Positions 53,800 to 62,750 of a stretch of 64,000 bases of DNA are shown here, piece after piece. The position numbers were made by a program, and so were the translations under genes. Origin of the DNA: Acidobacteriaceae bacterium TAA 166. GTDB taxonomy: Bacteria > Acidobacteriota > Terriglobia > Terriglobales > Acidobacteriaceae. Location: positions 1,480,001 to 1,544,000 of the forward strand of contig ATWD01000001.1 in the NCBI GenBank assembly GCA_000421065.1, given 5' to 3'. The notes below the pieces were generated by a model, which did no database searches, was not told the DNA's origin, and saw only the letters and a program-made list of their open reading frames with translations. How positions within the stretch are numbered: position 1 is the stretch's first letter; every line of letters begins with the position of its first letter.

Positions 53800-56109
53800 A
53801 TGTCCAGAAGAACTGCAGTCACGCTTCTCTGCGGGGCGTTCGGTAGCTGTTTTATTCCCCACCTATCGGCACAAACTGATTCGCCCCGTCTTCCTTTTAC
53901 TGTTCGAGATTCCATCGAAATGAGAACATTCAGCGATCCGTTCACTCGTAGCCAGGGAGTCACGGCTAAGGAGGCACCAGATGGGCGTGGCTTCGTAGTC
54001 GTGACGACTCAAGGGCATCTTCACTCCAACACCCTTGAATCCATCCTCTGGTATTTTGACGCCAAGAGCTTGGCCGGCTTTGTCGAACGAGGAACCGGCG
54101 CGCCGCGTCCTCAGCTTCTCTATAGAAAGGTCGGTGTGCCTGAGGCTGAGCAGTTGAACTCGTATGGTTCCCTTATCACGGATGTTCAGTGGTCTCCCGA
54201 TTCGCGGAGCCTGCTATTTCGTGCCGAAGTGGAGCATGGAAAGCATCGCCTCTTCCGCACGCTTCTGTCAGACCATCGTTGTATTGATCTAACCGGCGGC
54301 GCGAAAAGCGATGTAGGCCCAGCAGTGACTCGATCTGGCACAACGGCATACCTTGTCTCTCCATCACAGCCTGATTCCCATCCGAAGCGCTACTCTCCCT
54401 CCGTGGTACTCAACGGACAAAACCTAGTCAACATCTTGTTCCCTCAGGAGTACTCCACAACTCCTATGCTCGGCGAGGCTTGGAAGTTGCGAGTCCACTT
54501 CCATGGAAGAACCATGATCTATCCATCATCTCCGGATATCTTCTTTCCCTATGGCGCCGCGCATGCATTTCTACCATCGATATCTCCTGGCGGCTCGCTC
54601 GTTGTCATGGCCATGCCAGTCGCAACTATTCCCAACAGTTGGACGGTGTACCACGCGGAAAACGAGGCTTTTAAATTCGTACCTTCGAATGAACATTCGG
54701 AGCGCTCAGGGCGCGACCTCGGATGGCCTTGGCAGTATGCGATTGCCGACTTGAACACAGGCAAGGTGGAACCCATCGTCACATCCCCAACTGCATTCGG
54801 AAGAGGCTATTACGCGAGTCGTTATCAAGCACAGTGGTCTCATACAGGCGCAGCCATCCTTTTTACGAGCACTTTTTTGCCGGTGGCGGAAGCGACGCCA
54901 CATGCCGACAACTCTATTGGTCCATGCGCAATCGCAGAGTATTCGTTAGTGACGCATACGACATCGTGCCTTGCGGCCACTCCGCCGCCGGAACAAGATG
55001 AGGTATTGATGTCGCTGGAGTATGACGCCTCAGACAATGTCGTTTCACATTGGATACTGCGGGGCAAATCAACAAGCCGAATCTACGATCGTGCTGCTCG
55101 CACTTGGCGGCCGACTCCAGAACTGACCGAAAGGGCAGATCGCCTGCAGCTATACATAAGACAGGAGATGGATGCGGCTCCAACCCTTTGGGTTAAAAAG
55201 GGGACGAAGGACCGACTCCTCTGGGAACTTAACCCTCAACTGCGCCGCTTCCAACTTGGGAAGGCATCTCTGTTTCAATGGAAGGACTCCAGCGGATATA
55301 CATGGCGCGGTGGCTTGGTTGTACCACCCACCCCACCGCCTCCGTCTGGATACCCGTTAGTGATCCAGACGCACGGCTTCTTCAATGAACACGAGTTCCT
55401 GGTTGACGGAGCCTTCACCACTGCCTCAGCGGCGCAACCTTTAGCTTGTGCGGGAATCGCAGTTCTGCAAATCGAAGACCATGCTGGCAGGCATGCCCAT
55501 CCAGCCGAGGAAGCCGAAGAAGAAATCCGAGGCATCAAAAGCGCAATTGAGAGCTTGATGGGAGAGCGTCTCATTGACCGATCCCGAATTGGAATCGAGG
55601 GGTTTAGCAGGACAAGCTGGTATGTGGAGAAGGCGTTAGAGAAAGACCCAGATTTATACAAAGCGGCGGTACTAAGTGATGGAACTGATCAAAGCTACGT
55701 CTCAGACGTTCTTTATGTTCCCGGAACTCTGCCCTATTACCGTAAAGGCAAAGAGGCTGTGATCGGCGCCCCTCCTTACGGTGCAGGTTTATCGAAGTGG
55801 CTTGAGAACGCAGCGGGATTCAACCTGGACAAAGTGACAGCAGCCGTGAGGGTGGAGGCCATAGGATTGGCTTCGGTCTTGGGCGAATGGGAAACCTACT
55901 CGATCTTGCAACAACAAGGAAAGCCAGTAGATCTGGTGGAGATTCCTCACGGGCAGCATGTCCTACAGAGGCCGCAGGAGCGGTATGCCTCTCAGCAAGG
56001 CGCCGTTGACTGGTTTCGATTCTGGTTGCAAGGATACATGCGCGAGGATAAAGAGACCTCCAACGAAAATCAGCGTTGGAGTGAGCTACGAAGAAACGCT
56101 CAACAATGA
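53800..56109 (+). CDS. secreted S9-fold protein resembling lasso-peptide isopeptidases
   Basis: 769 residues with a signal peptide (1-25, Leu-Ser-Ala-Gln). It has an N-terminal beta-propeller and a C-terminal alpha/beta-hydrolase. The nucleophile region reads Gly-Phe-Ser603-Arg-Thr-Ser, rather than the Gly-X-Ser-Gly-Gly of prolyl oligopeptidases, similar to AtxE2-type isopeptidases that open the isopeptide bond of lasso peptides. His717 or His720 (Pro-His-Gly-Gln-His) would be the catalytic base. The adjacent TonB receptor matches the known lasso isopeptidase setting. Its substrate could be the product of the convergent precursor gene. Confidence 0.65.
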   Translation: MSRRTAVTLLCGAFGSCFIPHLSAQTDSPRLPFTVRDSIEMRTFSDPFTRSQGVTAKEAPDGRGFVVVTTQGHLHSNTLESILWYFDAKSLAGFVERGTGAPRPQLLYRKVGVPEAEQLNSYGSLITDVQWSPDSRSLLFRAEVEHGKHRLFRTLLSDHRCIDLTGGAKSDVGPAVTRSGTTAYLVSPSQPDSHPKRYSPSVVLNGQNLVNILFPQEYSTTPMLGEAWKLRVHFHGRTMIYPSSPDIFFPYGAAHAFLPSISPGGSLVVMAMPVATIPNSWTVYHAENEAFKFVPSNEHSERSGRDLGWPWQYAIADLNTGKVEPIVTSPTAFGRGYYASRYQAQWSHTGAAILFTSTFLPVAEATPHADNSIGPCAIAEYSLVTHTTSCLAATPPPEQDEVLMSLEYDASDNVVSHWILRGKSTSRIYDRAARTWRPTPELTERADRLQLYIRQEMDAAPTLWVKKGTKDRLLWELNPQLRRFQLGKASLFQWKDSSGYTWRGGLVVPPTPPPPSGYPLVIQTHGFFNEHEFLVDGAFTTASAAQPLACAGIAVLQIEDHAGRHAHPAEEAEEEIRGIKSAIESLMGERLIDRSRIGIEGFSRTSWYVEKALEKDPDLYKAAVLSDGTDQSYVSDVLYVPGTLPYYRKGKEAVIGAPPYGAGLSKWLENAAGFNLDKVTAAVRVEAIGLASVLGEWETYSILQQQGKPVDLVEIPHGQHVLQRPQERYASQQGAVDWFRFWLQGYMREDKETSNENQRWSELRRNAQQ

Positions 56110-56205
56110 ACTCCTAAATGTCTGAGAAACAGGAGATAACGCGTTGCGCTGTACTTCCATTCAGGCGTGCACATGTGCCGATGTCCCAAATCGGATATAA
56201 GTGGA

Positions 56206-56226
56206 GGCCGCTAAGCGACCGCGGCC
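56206..56226. terminator. hairpin between the convergent arms of the RiPP locus
   Basis: GGCCGC (56206-56211) pairs with GCGGCC (56221-56226) in a perfect 6-bp stem with a 9-base loop, and sits 9 bases past the precursor stop codon. The T run is missing, so it may stabilise the mRNA end rather than terminate. Confidence 0.35.
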
Positions 56227-56235
56227 CCCTTACTG

Positions 56236-56379
56236 CTACTCGTCCGATTCGTAGCCCGCTGCTGTTGTGCGTTGTAGCATTGGGTTGCTGGCATCATCGG
56301 CTTGTTGAATACCCTTGACACCAAGGATCGCGGTTAGGGCATTGTGCTGGGTGAGAATTGTTGGAGTTGTGTATTTCAT
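56236..56379 (-). CDS. candidate RiPP precursor peptide, 47 residues
   Basis: A short minus-strand frame from ATG 56379, preceded by GAGGTGC. The leader begins with Tyr3-Thr-Thr-Pro6-Thr-Ile8-Leu9, which matches the YxxPxL element recognised by lasso B1 proteins. The C-terminus reads Thr38-Thr39-Ala40-Ala41-Gly42-Tyr43-Glu44-Ser45-Asp46-Glu47. If Thr38 is the penultimate leader residue (a lasso rule), the core is Ala40-Glu47 and an amide from Ala40 to Asp46 or Glu47 gives a 7- or 8-residue ring with almost no tail. Alternative: the core starts at Gly23, with Asp29 as position 7. It is the last gene of the operon; precursors usually come first. It is too short for automatic calling. Confidence 0.6.
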   Translation of the reverse strand: MKYTTPTILTQHNALTAILGVKGIQQADDASNPMLQRTTAAGYESDE

Positions 56380-56455
56380 AACGCACCTCGTTCTGAATTT
56401 CTGCATAGATTATGCGAGCACACCCCATGCAGATCTTGATCGCCCGGCCGCACTG

Positions 56456-58699
56456 TCATCGGGGAGATGAGGTAGCAGCTTGGCACATCCATAGCTCTAA
56501 TTCAATTGCACGACTCATCGAGGGAAGCCATTGAAGGCTGTCTTCGCCGCGCACCATAGCCTCGAGCACTTGGACGAAAGATTTCTCGCCGATCAGCCCT
56601 TTTCTGGTCAGCTTTCCCTCGGAAATCAGCTTGGTAATTGTTTTGCGGTTATCTCGAACTGCTAGCGCGGGTCCCCGACTGACATAGGCCTTCCGCTTAC
56701 GTTCGAGAATCTCTTCTGGCACTATTCCTTGCAACGCTCGACGCATCATGTATCTTCGTCGGTTGGGACGCCGCAACTGATTGAGAGGAACACAAAGCAA
56801 GAATTCAGTGATGTCCTTATCCAGAAACGGATATCGATACTCGTAGCGAGCCTCATGAGTATGAAACAGATGCTGCAACGTATCTGTCAGATTCTCCCAT
56901 GTGTCCTGCTTATCAAGCTCAGAGGGAAGATGACCAAGAGTGCGCGACTGCCACAATCTCAGCGATGCCGTTCCCCCACTCTCCATGGGTAACGCTTGCA
57001 TCCACGGTGGCAGGCTCTTAGGAGCCATCTTCGGGCGTGGGTATTGTTTCCGTATAAAGCGGTTAGCGTCAAGCGTCATCGCGATAAGCGGCCGTCGTAA
57101 GCTTCGGGCCCACTTGAACCCACAGGAGGTAAATGTCCTCCACTGGAACCGATACAGGTAATCTGCCAGTTCTGGGATTGGATCGGAGCGGCCTCCAAGC
57201 AACTCATCTCCGCCTTGGCCTGCCACGATTGCCCTTACGGTTCCTGGACCAATGGAGTCCTCAAACTCCAGTTCACGATCCGTGGAGTTGCTGTCAGCGC
57301 CGGGCAGAGGATAGAAGACGGGAGAACTATCGAAGGACCGTCTGCTAACGGATCCGGAGAGATGTGTGCCAACCTGGCCACGTTTCGACTCAACCACGGT
57401 GTAATACAAATGGTCATCCCAGTTGGGTTCCGTTGGATCGTAAAAAGAAAGAGTGCGGACTTGGCTAGATAGCTCTCCTTCCTTTGCGAGGAGATCCGCG
57501 ACGCAGACGATCGCAGATGAGTCCATCCCGCCACTCAGGTGACAGATGAGAGTGTCCGACTGGGCCACCCTTCGCTTTACAGCCTGCCGAAACAGATACA
57601 GGAATTCTTCTCGATACGACTCTTCAGATCGAGGTGCACCATACTCACGTAGCTCGGGGGTCCAATAGCGTTTGTTTCGCACTGGTGCGTTATTCGAGAA
57701 GTTCAGGAAACGGCCCGGCTGCACCGTTCGGACACGATCATATGGAGTGAGATCCTCCACCGGTAGACATGCGAGGTAGCGAACTGCATACTCGTCACAG
57801 ACCTGAACAGCTGACCCCAATGGGATAAGCGACTCAGGATACGTCGACCACTCTACAGAGTCTCCGGTCTCAGCGTAGTAGAGGGTCCTCGTACCGGCAT
57901 GATCGCGTGCCAAATATAGGTTTTGGTTGTTGCCGTCCCATATCGCTACGGCCCAATCCCCAACGATCCGATTGAAGCAACCCTCTCCCCATTTGCGAAA
58001 TGCGGCGAGCACCAGAGCTGTATCGCCCGTTTCGTCGTAGGATAACCCAAGCTCTTGACTCAGCTCTTGTCCGTTATCGATGCGGCCATCAAGCGCCGCT
58101 GAGTTGCCGAACACGTCGTCCCAAGGGCCAGGTGCAAACGAGGAACGTTCATGCGTGTGAAATCCCTGAAAGGACATCCCCACGGCCCCGCTAAGATGCA
58201 TATTCGTGCCGTCCGGAGCATACTTCGTGTTGAAAGAGGCTTGCTGCAGCAATTGCTCTTTCTCGAGCGGGCGGCCATCTTTGTGCCAAATGCCATTAAT
58301 TACACTCATGACTGGCCTCCCGCATCCTGACTGAGGACGCGATACTTCTGGCGCATTATAAGGCTTATCGTTGACTACGACACCGTCCAGTTCCACCCAA
58401 GCATGAGACATAAATGGCGTCATCTGCACACCGATAACAAGATGCGCATCCCAGCCAGAGCTACGAAGCAGCCGCACGGTCACAGAGGAGCGCTGCAAGC
58501 AGTGAACCTGCTTGAAATAGAGAACGCACGCAATCTCAACAGCCTCACAAATCTGCTGCCAGGATGATCGAGAGCGAGACACATCCGGCAAATTAATCTC
58601 CTGTTGCGTCGTCGCCTGCACAGCGCGATACCCTCGACTCTTGGCGGAGAGGTCGTACCATGCGAGAGCAAACCATGCTTTGAGGACGAGAAGTGTCAT
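56456..58699 (-). CDS. B2-type leader peptidase fused in frame to C-type macrolactam synthetase
   Basis: 747 residues. Residues 1-130 are a transglutaminase-like B2 domain with Cys67 (His-Cys-Leu-Gln-Arg-Ser-Ser), His99 (Ser-His-Ala-Trp) and Asp111 as a likely triad. From Met131 (Met-Ser-Val-Ile-Asn-Gly-Ile-Trp) an asparagine-synthetase-like protein follows, with a PP-loop Leu-Ser-Gly-Gly-Met-Asp-Ser-Ser. Lasso loci normally encode these separately. A good ribosome site (GGGAGG) and ATG lie at 58309, so the C part (617 residues, normal length) can be made alone. In the +1 frame, codons around the junction read Met-Arg-Gln-Lys-Tyr-Arg-Val-Leu-Ser then a TGA overlapping that ATG, the expected B2 ending. 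So the fusion may come from one lost or gained base. Confidence 0.75.
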   Translation of the reverse strand: MTLLVLKAWFALAWYDLSAKSRGYRAVQATTQQEINLPDVSRSRSSWQQICEAVEIACVLYFKQVHCLQRSSVTVRLLRSSGWDAHLVIGVQMTPFMSHAWVELDGVVVNDKPYNAPEVSRPQSGCGRPVMSVINGIWHKDGRPLEKEQLLQQASFNTKYAPDGTNMHLSGAVGMSFQGFHTHERSSFAPGPWDDVFGNSAALDGRIDNGQELSQELGLSYDETGDTALVLAAFRKWGEGCFNRIVGDWAVAIWDGNNQNLYLARDHAGTRTLYYAETGDSVEWSTYPESLIPLGSAVQVCDEYAVRYLACLPVEDLTPYDRVRTVQPGRFLNFSNNAPVRNKRYWTPELREYGAPRSEESYREEFLYLFRQAVKRRVAQSDTLICHLSGGMDSSAIVCVADLLAKEGELSSQVRTLSFYDPTEPNWDDHLYYTVVESKRGQVGTHLSGSVSRRSFDSSPVFYPLPGADSNSTDRELEFEDSIGPGTVRAIVAGQGGDELLGGRSDPIPELADYLYRFQWRTFTSCGFKWARSLRRPLIAMTLDANRFIRKQYPRPKMAPKSLPPWMQALPMESGGTASLRLWQSRTLGHLPSELDKQDTWENLTDTLQHLFHTHEARYEYRYPFLDKDITEFLLCVPLNQLRRPNRRRYMMRRALQGIVPEEILERKRKAYVSRGPALAVRDNRKTITKLISEGKLTRKGLIGEKSFVQVLEAMVRGEDSLQWLPSMSRAIELELWMCQAATSSPR

Positions 58700-60696
58700 T
58701 GAAGCCCTCCATGGAACAGTGGGAGATCCAATTCTCGAAGAAGGAATGCGCCCCGCCTTGCCAGCGATTCAACCCGATCTTCAAGTGGCAGTCCCGGCGC
58801 ATGGCCGCGGTGGTTGCTGTAGTCGACGAGGATCTGCCGTGACCCTTCAGAATCTTCCTCCAGCCGCGCAACCATCTTCCGTACGTGTGCCGGATCGCAA
58901 CGATCGTCCTCGTCTCCAGTCACAAACAGAAAGGCCGGTAATATTTCGCCGCTCGGGATGTTGTGATAGGGCGAATAGCTGTACAAGGCAACGAAATCTT
59001 CTTCGATTTCGCTCGTCCCAAACTCCTCGATCCAGCGTCTGGCCTTCCCGAACCTGTCGTAACGGAGCATGTCCAACAAGGGGCCGATCGACACGATCGC
59101 TTGGAACAGAGTGGGTACGCGCATCGCCGCAGCCGCCACAAGCAGGCCACCTCCTGATGCTCCGTACAGTGCCACCTTTCCGGGCCCGATCTCACTGAAA
59201 GACGGAAGCTGCTCAACGACGGAGATCAGATCTTCGACGGACCTCAGTTTGTTGCGCCGACGACCGGATTCATGCCACTCCGCACCTCCCTCGCCACCGC
59301 CGCGAACATGCGGCACAACCAGAGTGAAGCCCCGTTCTACCATCAGAGACATGAACGCTGAATACTGCGGGAGAACTACATTACCAAAAGAACCATAGGG
59401 GATAACTAGCGCCGCATGGCTGGTGGCGTCGTGCTTCTTAATTAGGGTGACCGGAATGCTGACGTCGTCCGAAGATAATGCCGACCTGTGAGCCACGGTC
59501 GCTGGAAATGTATCGGCATCGTTCTGATGCCATAGAGTCACATTCCCATCTACGACGTTGTGCTCGTACAGCCGAGGGGACTGCCAATAGTCCTCATGCA
59601 CCAAGAACAAGGACTCTCCGCAAGACACTCCCTTGGCTACCTTCACCGAGCCATGCTCAAAATTTTCAACCCTTCGGCCGTTTTGTGAGGCCAAACTCCA
59701 CTCATGGATGAACGTCCTGTTGCCGCACTGCGTGCACAGATAGACAACGTCCCCAAGGAAGGCAACCTGAAGAATCCACCCTGACTGTTTCGGCACGATT
59801 TCACGCTGAGCGTTTCCGTGCCGATCGCACTCAACGAGACTCGCGCCTGGCACAGCGGCTGCGCGCAAGATATAGAGCCGGTCTCGATACAACAGCGGGA
59901 AGGCGGATCGATCCGCACCGGCAAACACCTTGGTCCACTCCGTCTTTGAGTGCATATTCGCGACCCAACAATCGAGCTCGCGTTTGCCGCTTCGCTCAAC
60001 GATCAAGGTTGCCCCAAGGGTGTTGCTGTCTCCGATGAGGGATAGCTTGCTCGCTCCTTGACGTTTGCAGGTGAACACGACCCGTTCTTCCTGATCGCCA
60101 AGGAGCGAGAGAAAATGGATAGCGTGTTCGGTCCCTGCCACCTCCTGGCAGTAGAACAAGCCGTCCAGTTCCGGTCTGAATACCAGGCCCCTCAAATACC
60201 CGCATGGAAGCTCAATCGGAAGCAGACGACCCGAGCCGACATCTACAAAATGCACGCTTCGCTTGTCTGAGCCGCCACTCTGTTTATAGAAAGCGACGAC
60301 TGAGCCGTCAGGGGAGATCCGATAGATCCCTACGGAGATATAGCGATCTGCAGAGTCAGGCTCAACCAGGAGTCTTTCTACGCCCGTGTTCGCATCCCGT
60401 ATGAAGATGCAGGAACGCTCGTGCCCGTGGTTCTTCCGCCTGAAGAAATAGCGATCTGCAATGCGCACAGGCTGATCGACGACCTCCACGTCCAGATGAC
60501 GCCGAAGCTCTTCTTTAATCGCTCCATACTCCTCAGGTATGGCATCGAAGTAGCGATCACACTTCTCCTGCTGAAGCGCGATCCATTCTTCCGTCTCGGG
60601 CAACGTGCGATCCTCAAGCCAACGGAACGGGTCCGCGACCTCCATCCCATGCAAAGTATCGATGACCTCAACCGCAACACCGTTCGCTAGACACAT
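58696..60696 (-). CDS. prolyl oligopeptidase (S9A) of the RiPP operon
   Basis: 666 residues. A beta-propeller is followed by an alpha/beta-hydrolase with Gly-Ala-Ser514-Gly-Gly-Gly, Asp598 in Asp-Asp-Arg-Cys-Asp-Pro and His632 in Gly-His-Ala-Pro-Gly, the classic triad. There is no signal peptide, so it acts in the cytoplasm. It overlaps the B2 gene by 4 bases. It may trim the leader or core, or remove misprocessed peptide. It is distinct from the secreted isopeptidase-like protein at 53800. Confidence 0.8.
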   Translation of the reverse strand: MCLANGVAVEVIDTLHGMEVADPFRWLEDRTLPETEEWIALQQEKCDRYFDAIPEEYGAIKEELRRHLDVEVVDQPVRIADRYFFRRKNHGHERSCIFIRDANTGVERLLVEPDSADRYISVGIYRISPDGSVVAFYKQSGGSDKRSVHFVDVGSGRLLPIELPCGYLRGLVFRPELDGLFYCQEVAGTEHAIHFLSLLGDQEERVVFTCKRQGASKLSLIGDSNTLGATLIVERSGKRELDCWVANMHSKTEWTKVFAGADRSAFPLLYRDRLYILRAAAVPGASLVECDRHGNAQREIVPKQSGWILQVAFLGDVVYLCTQCGNRTFIHEWSLASQNGRRVENFEHGSVKVAKGVSCGESLFLVHEDYWQSPRLYEHNVVDGNVTLWHQNDADTFPATVAHRSALSSDDVSIPVTLIKKHDATSHAALVIPYGSFGNVVLPQYSAFMSLMVERGFTLVVPHVRGGGEGGAEWHESGRRRNKLRSVEDLISVVEQLPSFSEIGPGKVALYGASGGGLLVAAAAMRVPTLFQAIVSIGPLLDMLRYDRFGKARRWIEEFGTSEIEEDFVALYSYSPYHNIPSGEILPAFLFVTGDEDDRCDPAHVRKMVARLEEDSEGSRQILVDYSNHRGHAPGLPLEDRVESLARRGAFLLRELDLPLFHGGLQ

Positions 60697-62066
60697 AGAG
60701 CAGCTCTCTCAGCTACGCTTTGCGCAGCCCTCGCCATGTGCCGTGCCAATGTCCTGGAATACGAGCGACGTGCGGGGCGAGCTCTTTCATCCTCGTTGTG
60801 CAACCAATCGCCTCGGCCGTAGAGTGCTGATGCTGCAGCCATCAAGGGCGCCCACCGCAAGCTCTCTTTGGGAAGCTCTTTTCCTGTGCATAGACTCCAC
60901 TCGTCTCGATAGTGCAGATCCATGAGACGAAGATGGGAATCGTCAGCTCCGTTTTTCTCAAAGTGCATTCTGAGGTGATGTAACGACGCGATGGGAAATC
61001 CGATGTAGGTCTCGCACCAGTCCAGAAACTTACAGTTCGCTACGGTACTGGCGACATTACCGCCGGTTAGATCGCCGTGTAGCACGGTAAAAGGAATCTG
61101 CAAGTCTCGCAGTTCTTCACATCCTCGCAAGTAGGTCTCTCGCGTCCGCTCTAGAGCGGCGCGATCGAGCGGCGGCGTTTTTTGAGATTGCTGCACTCGC
61201 ATGCATTCGAACAGGTAGTCAAAGAGCTCCTGTGACACCTCATTCGTCATCGCCGCTCTTTGATCGAAAACACCGATATCCAAAAGATCCTGGATGCGGT
61301 GCTGACTGATTGCTTGAACCTTTGCCAGAGCACGTGCCGCATTTTCAGGTGATGACGATCTTCCGACTTCAGACGCTGAAGATGTTTGTTCGTTAGACAC
61401 ATCCTCCATAAGCCAAGCGTTCCAGTCATCACGGGAAGCCACAACCTTTGCTACTGCGCCGTCGGCAAACTGTGCGATGAGCCTTGTCACCTGGTATTCG
61501 TGTCTGTTTGGAGCGGAAGTAGCTTTCAGCCAGTAGTACTGTCCATCGAGCGCCTGCAGGCGAAGCAGAACAAACCCCCCACCCATGTTCTGCTGTTGGA
61601 CAGTGTCCTTACCCGCCAGCTTCGCTCCGATGGCATCCTCGACCCATCGATATGCCTCATCAAGCCAACCGAGGCGTCCAGTATCGGCTACGGTTAGGCT
61701 CTTTCCCTCAAGCCGCAGACATAGCTCGCTCAGCTCTTCCTTGTTCATCTGTCCAGGAATGAGCTGCTCCGCAGAAGCCGTCACTAACGAGCATTGAGGC
61801 ATTGATCCAAGCACTTCGCCAACCACACAAGGTGAAGAATACGAATCTGGACCTGATGGAAGGTAGTCGGTGACGTATACCGAAACTCCCCAGGCGGCCA
61901 GGAGTCTCTTTTGAAGAACTTCAGCCGGACGGTCCGTCAATGAAACTTCAACGCATGGAAGACACAGACCGTCGATTGTTCGGTTCGCAAGCATCCCAGA
62001 AGAACCGGGCGTCACGAGAACCGCCCGGTACTCTTGCGATACGGGATTCATTTCGTCGAAAGGCAT
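60687..62066 (-). CDS. APH-fold kinase-like protein of the RiPP operon
   Basis: 459 residues. After an unassigned 110-residue N-terminal domain, a kinase-like fold has a Lys in Tyr-Trp-Leu-Lys181, the Brenner motif His330-Gly-Asp332-Leu-x3-Asn337 and Asp349-Trp350 in place of DFG. Aminoglycoside/choline-type kinases share this plan. Kinases that phosphorylate lasso peptides are known but of HPr-kinase type, so this would be a different kinase class. A target Ser45 or Tyr43 in the precursor is speculation. It overlaps the peptidase gene by 10 bases. Confidence 0.6.
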   Translation of the reverse strand: MPFDEMNPVSQEYRAVLVTPGSSGMLANRTIDGLCLPCVEVSLTDRPAEVLQKRLLAAWGVSVYVTDYLPSGPDSYSSPCVVGEVLGSMPQCSLVTASAEQLIPGQMNKEELSELCLRLEGKSLTVADTGRLGWLDEAYRWVEDAIGAKLAGKDTVQQQNMGGGFVLLRLQALDGQYYWLKATSAPNRHEYQVTRLIAQFADGAVAKVVASRDDWNAWLMEDVSNEQTSSASEVGRSSSPENAARALAKVQAISQHRIQDLLDIGVFDQRAAMTNEVSQELFDYLFECMRVQQSQKTPPLDRAALERTRETYLRGCEELRDLQIPFTVLHGDLTGGNVASTVANCKFLDWCETYIGFPIASLHHLRMHFEKNGADDSHLRLMDLHYRDEWSLCTGKELPKESLRWAPLMAAASALYGRGDWLHNEDERARPARRSYSRTLARHMARAAQSVAERAALCV

Positions 62067-62076
62067 CGCAGTTCCA

Positions 62077-62331
62077 TTAATCCTGAATTAGGCCTTCTAC
62101 TCGGAGTTGCTCCACAAATCCGCGAACGTCGGGATCAATAATGGAGATTGCTTCACCAGTCTCTTCAGCTAGGGTCGCAATGATCTCATCGATCGGTGTT
62201 CCCCGACAGAGCCCACTCCACACGCGGGCTCCGGTTGAGTTCAAAGCGGAGATTAGCCCGGTGTCGGCATCGAGAATCGCCGCGCCGTCCCCATCAACCG
62301 CTGAATCCAGGCCCGCCTTCGCTCTCAACAT
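62077..62331 (-). CDS. PqqD-like B1 protein (RiPP recognition element)
   Basis: 84 residues with the PqqD pattern: Leu-Asp-Ala-Asp-Thr-Gly-Leu-Ile-Ser-Ala-Leu-Asn, Ala-Arg-Val-Trp and a C-terminal helix ending Phe-Val-Glu-Gln-Leu. In lasso systems B1 binds the YxxP leader and delivers it to B2. It is the first gene of the leftward operon. The stop lies 10 bases before the kinase-like gene. Confidence 0.75.
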   Translation of the reverse strand: MLRAKAGLDSAVDGDGAAILDADTGLISALNSTGARVWSGLCRGTPIDEIIATLAEETGEAISIIDPDVRGFVEQLRVEGLIQD

Positions 62332-62750
62332 GTGGCCTCGCTAGCTTCTCGCACTTGTGCGTTGAAGGCCGGAAGCGGTGAAGAGATACTTAGCCGGCCA
62401 ACTGTGCAGAAACCATACGATCTCTTTCGGCAAGTGCCTAGCTGCTTGAACATTTTTTTGATAGAAGGGTGACCTTGTCTTGGATCGAGAAACCGACTTC
62501 AGGGCAATCGATTCAAAACAAAACATCTTTGTCGTCCCTCTCGCTCGTGATGCCATGGCTCTGCTTCGTAAAAGAAGCCTTCTCTTAGAGCGTGATGCGT
62601 ATACGCATCATGGCGAAAACAGTTCTTTGCGATTTCTCACAGAGGAAACATAATTTTTGTGAGCAGACGTCGGATTGTCAGGTCGTCTGTATTTAGCGCA
62701 GGTTCTTGAAGCAGTTTTCAGCCCCCAGGCAGGTGCAGAGGAGTTGGCCT
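62332..62750. other. 419-base divergent promoter region of the RiPP operon and its regulator
   Basis: Contains the 18-bp palindrome at 62593. A minus-strand 71-codon frame at 62341-62556 was considered and set aside. The region should hold the promoters of the B1 operon and of the regulator at 62751. Confidence 0.4.
62593..62610. promoter_or_regulatory. perfect 18-bp palindromic operator of the RiPP locus
   Basis: TGATGCGTATACGCATCA reads the same on both strands. It lies about 260 bases before B1 and 140 before the regulator gene, in the divergent promoter. Near-identical copies lie at 36221 and 36345. Confidence 0.65.

Noticed and set aside
62341..62556. Minus-strand 71-codon frame upstream of B1
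   Set aside because: Not RiPP-like, basic without pattern, and overlapping the likely promoter; kept as unassigned.
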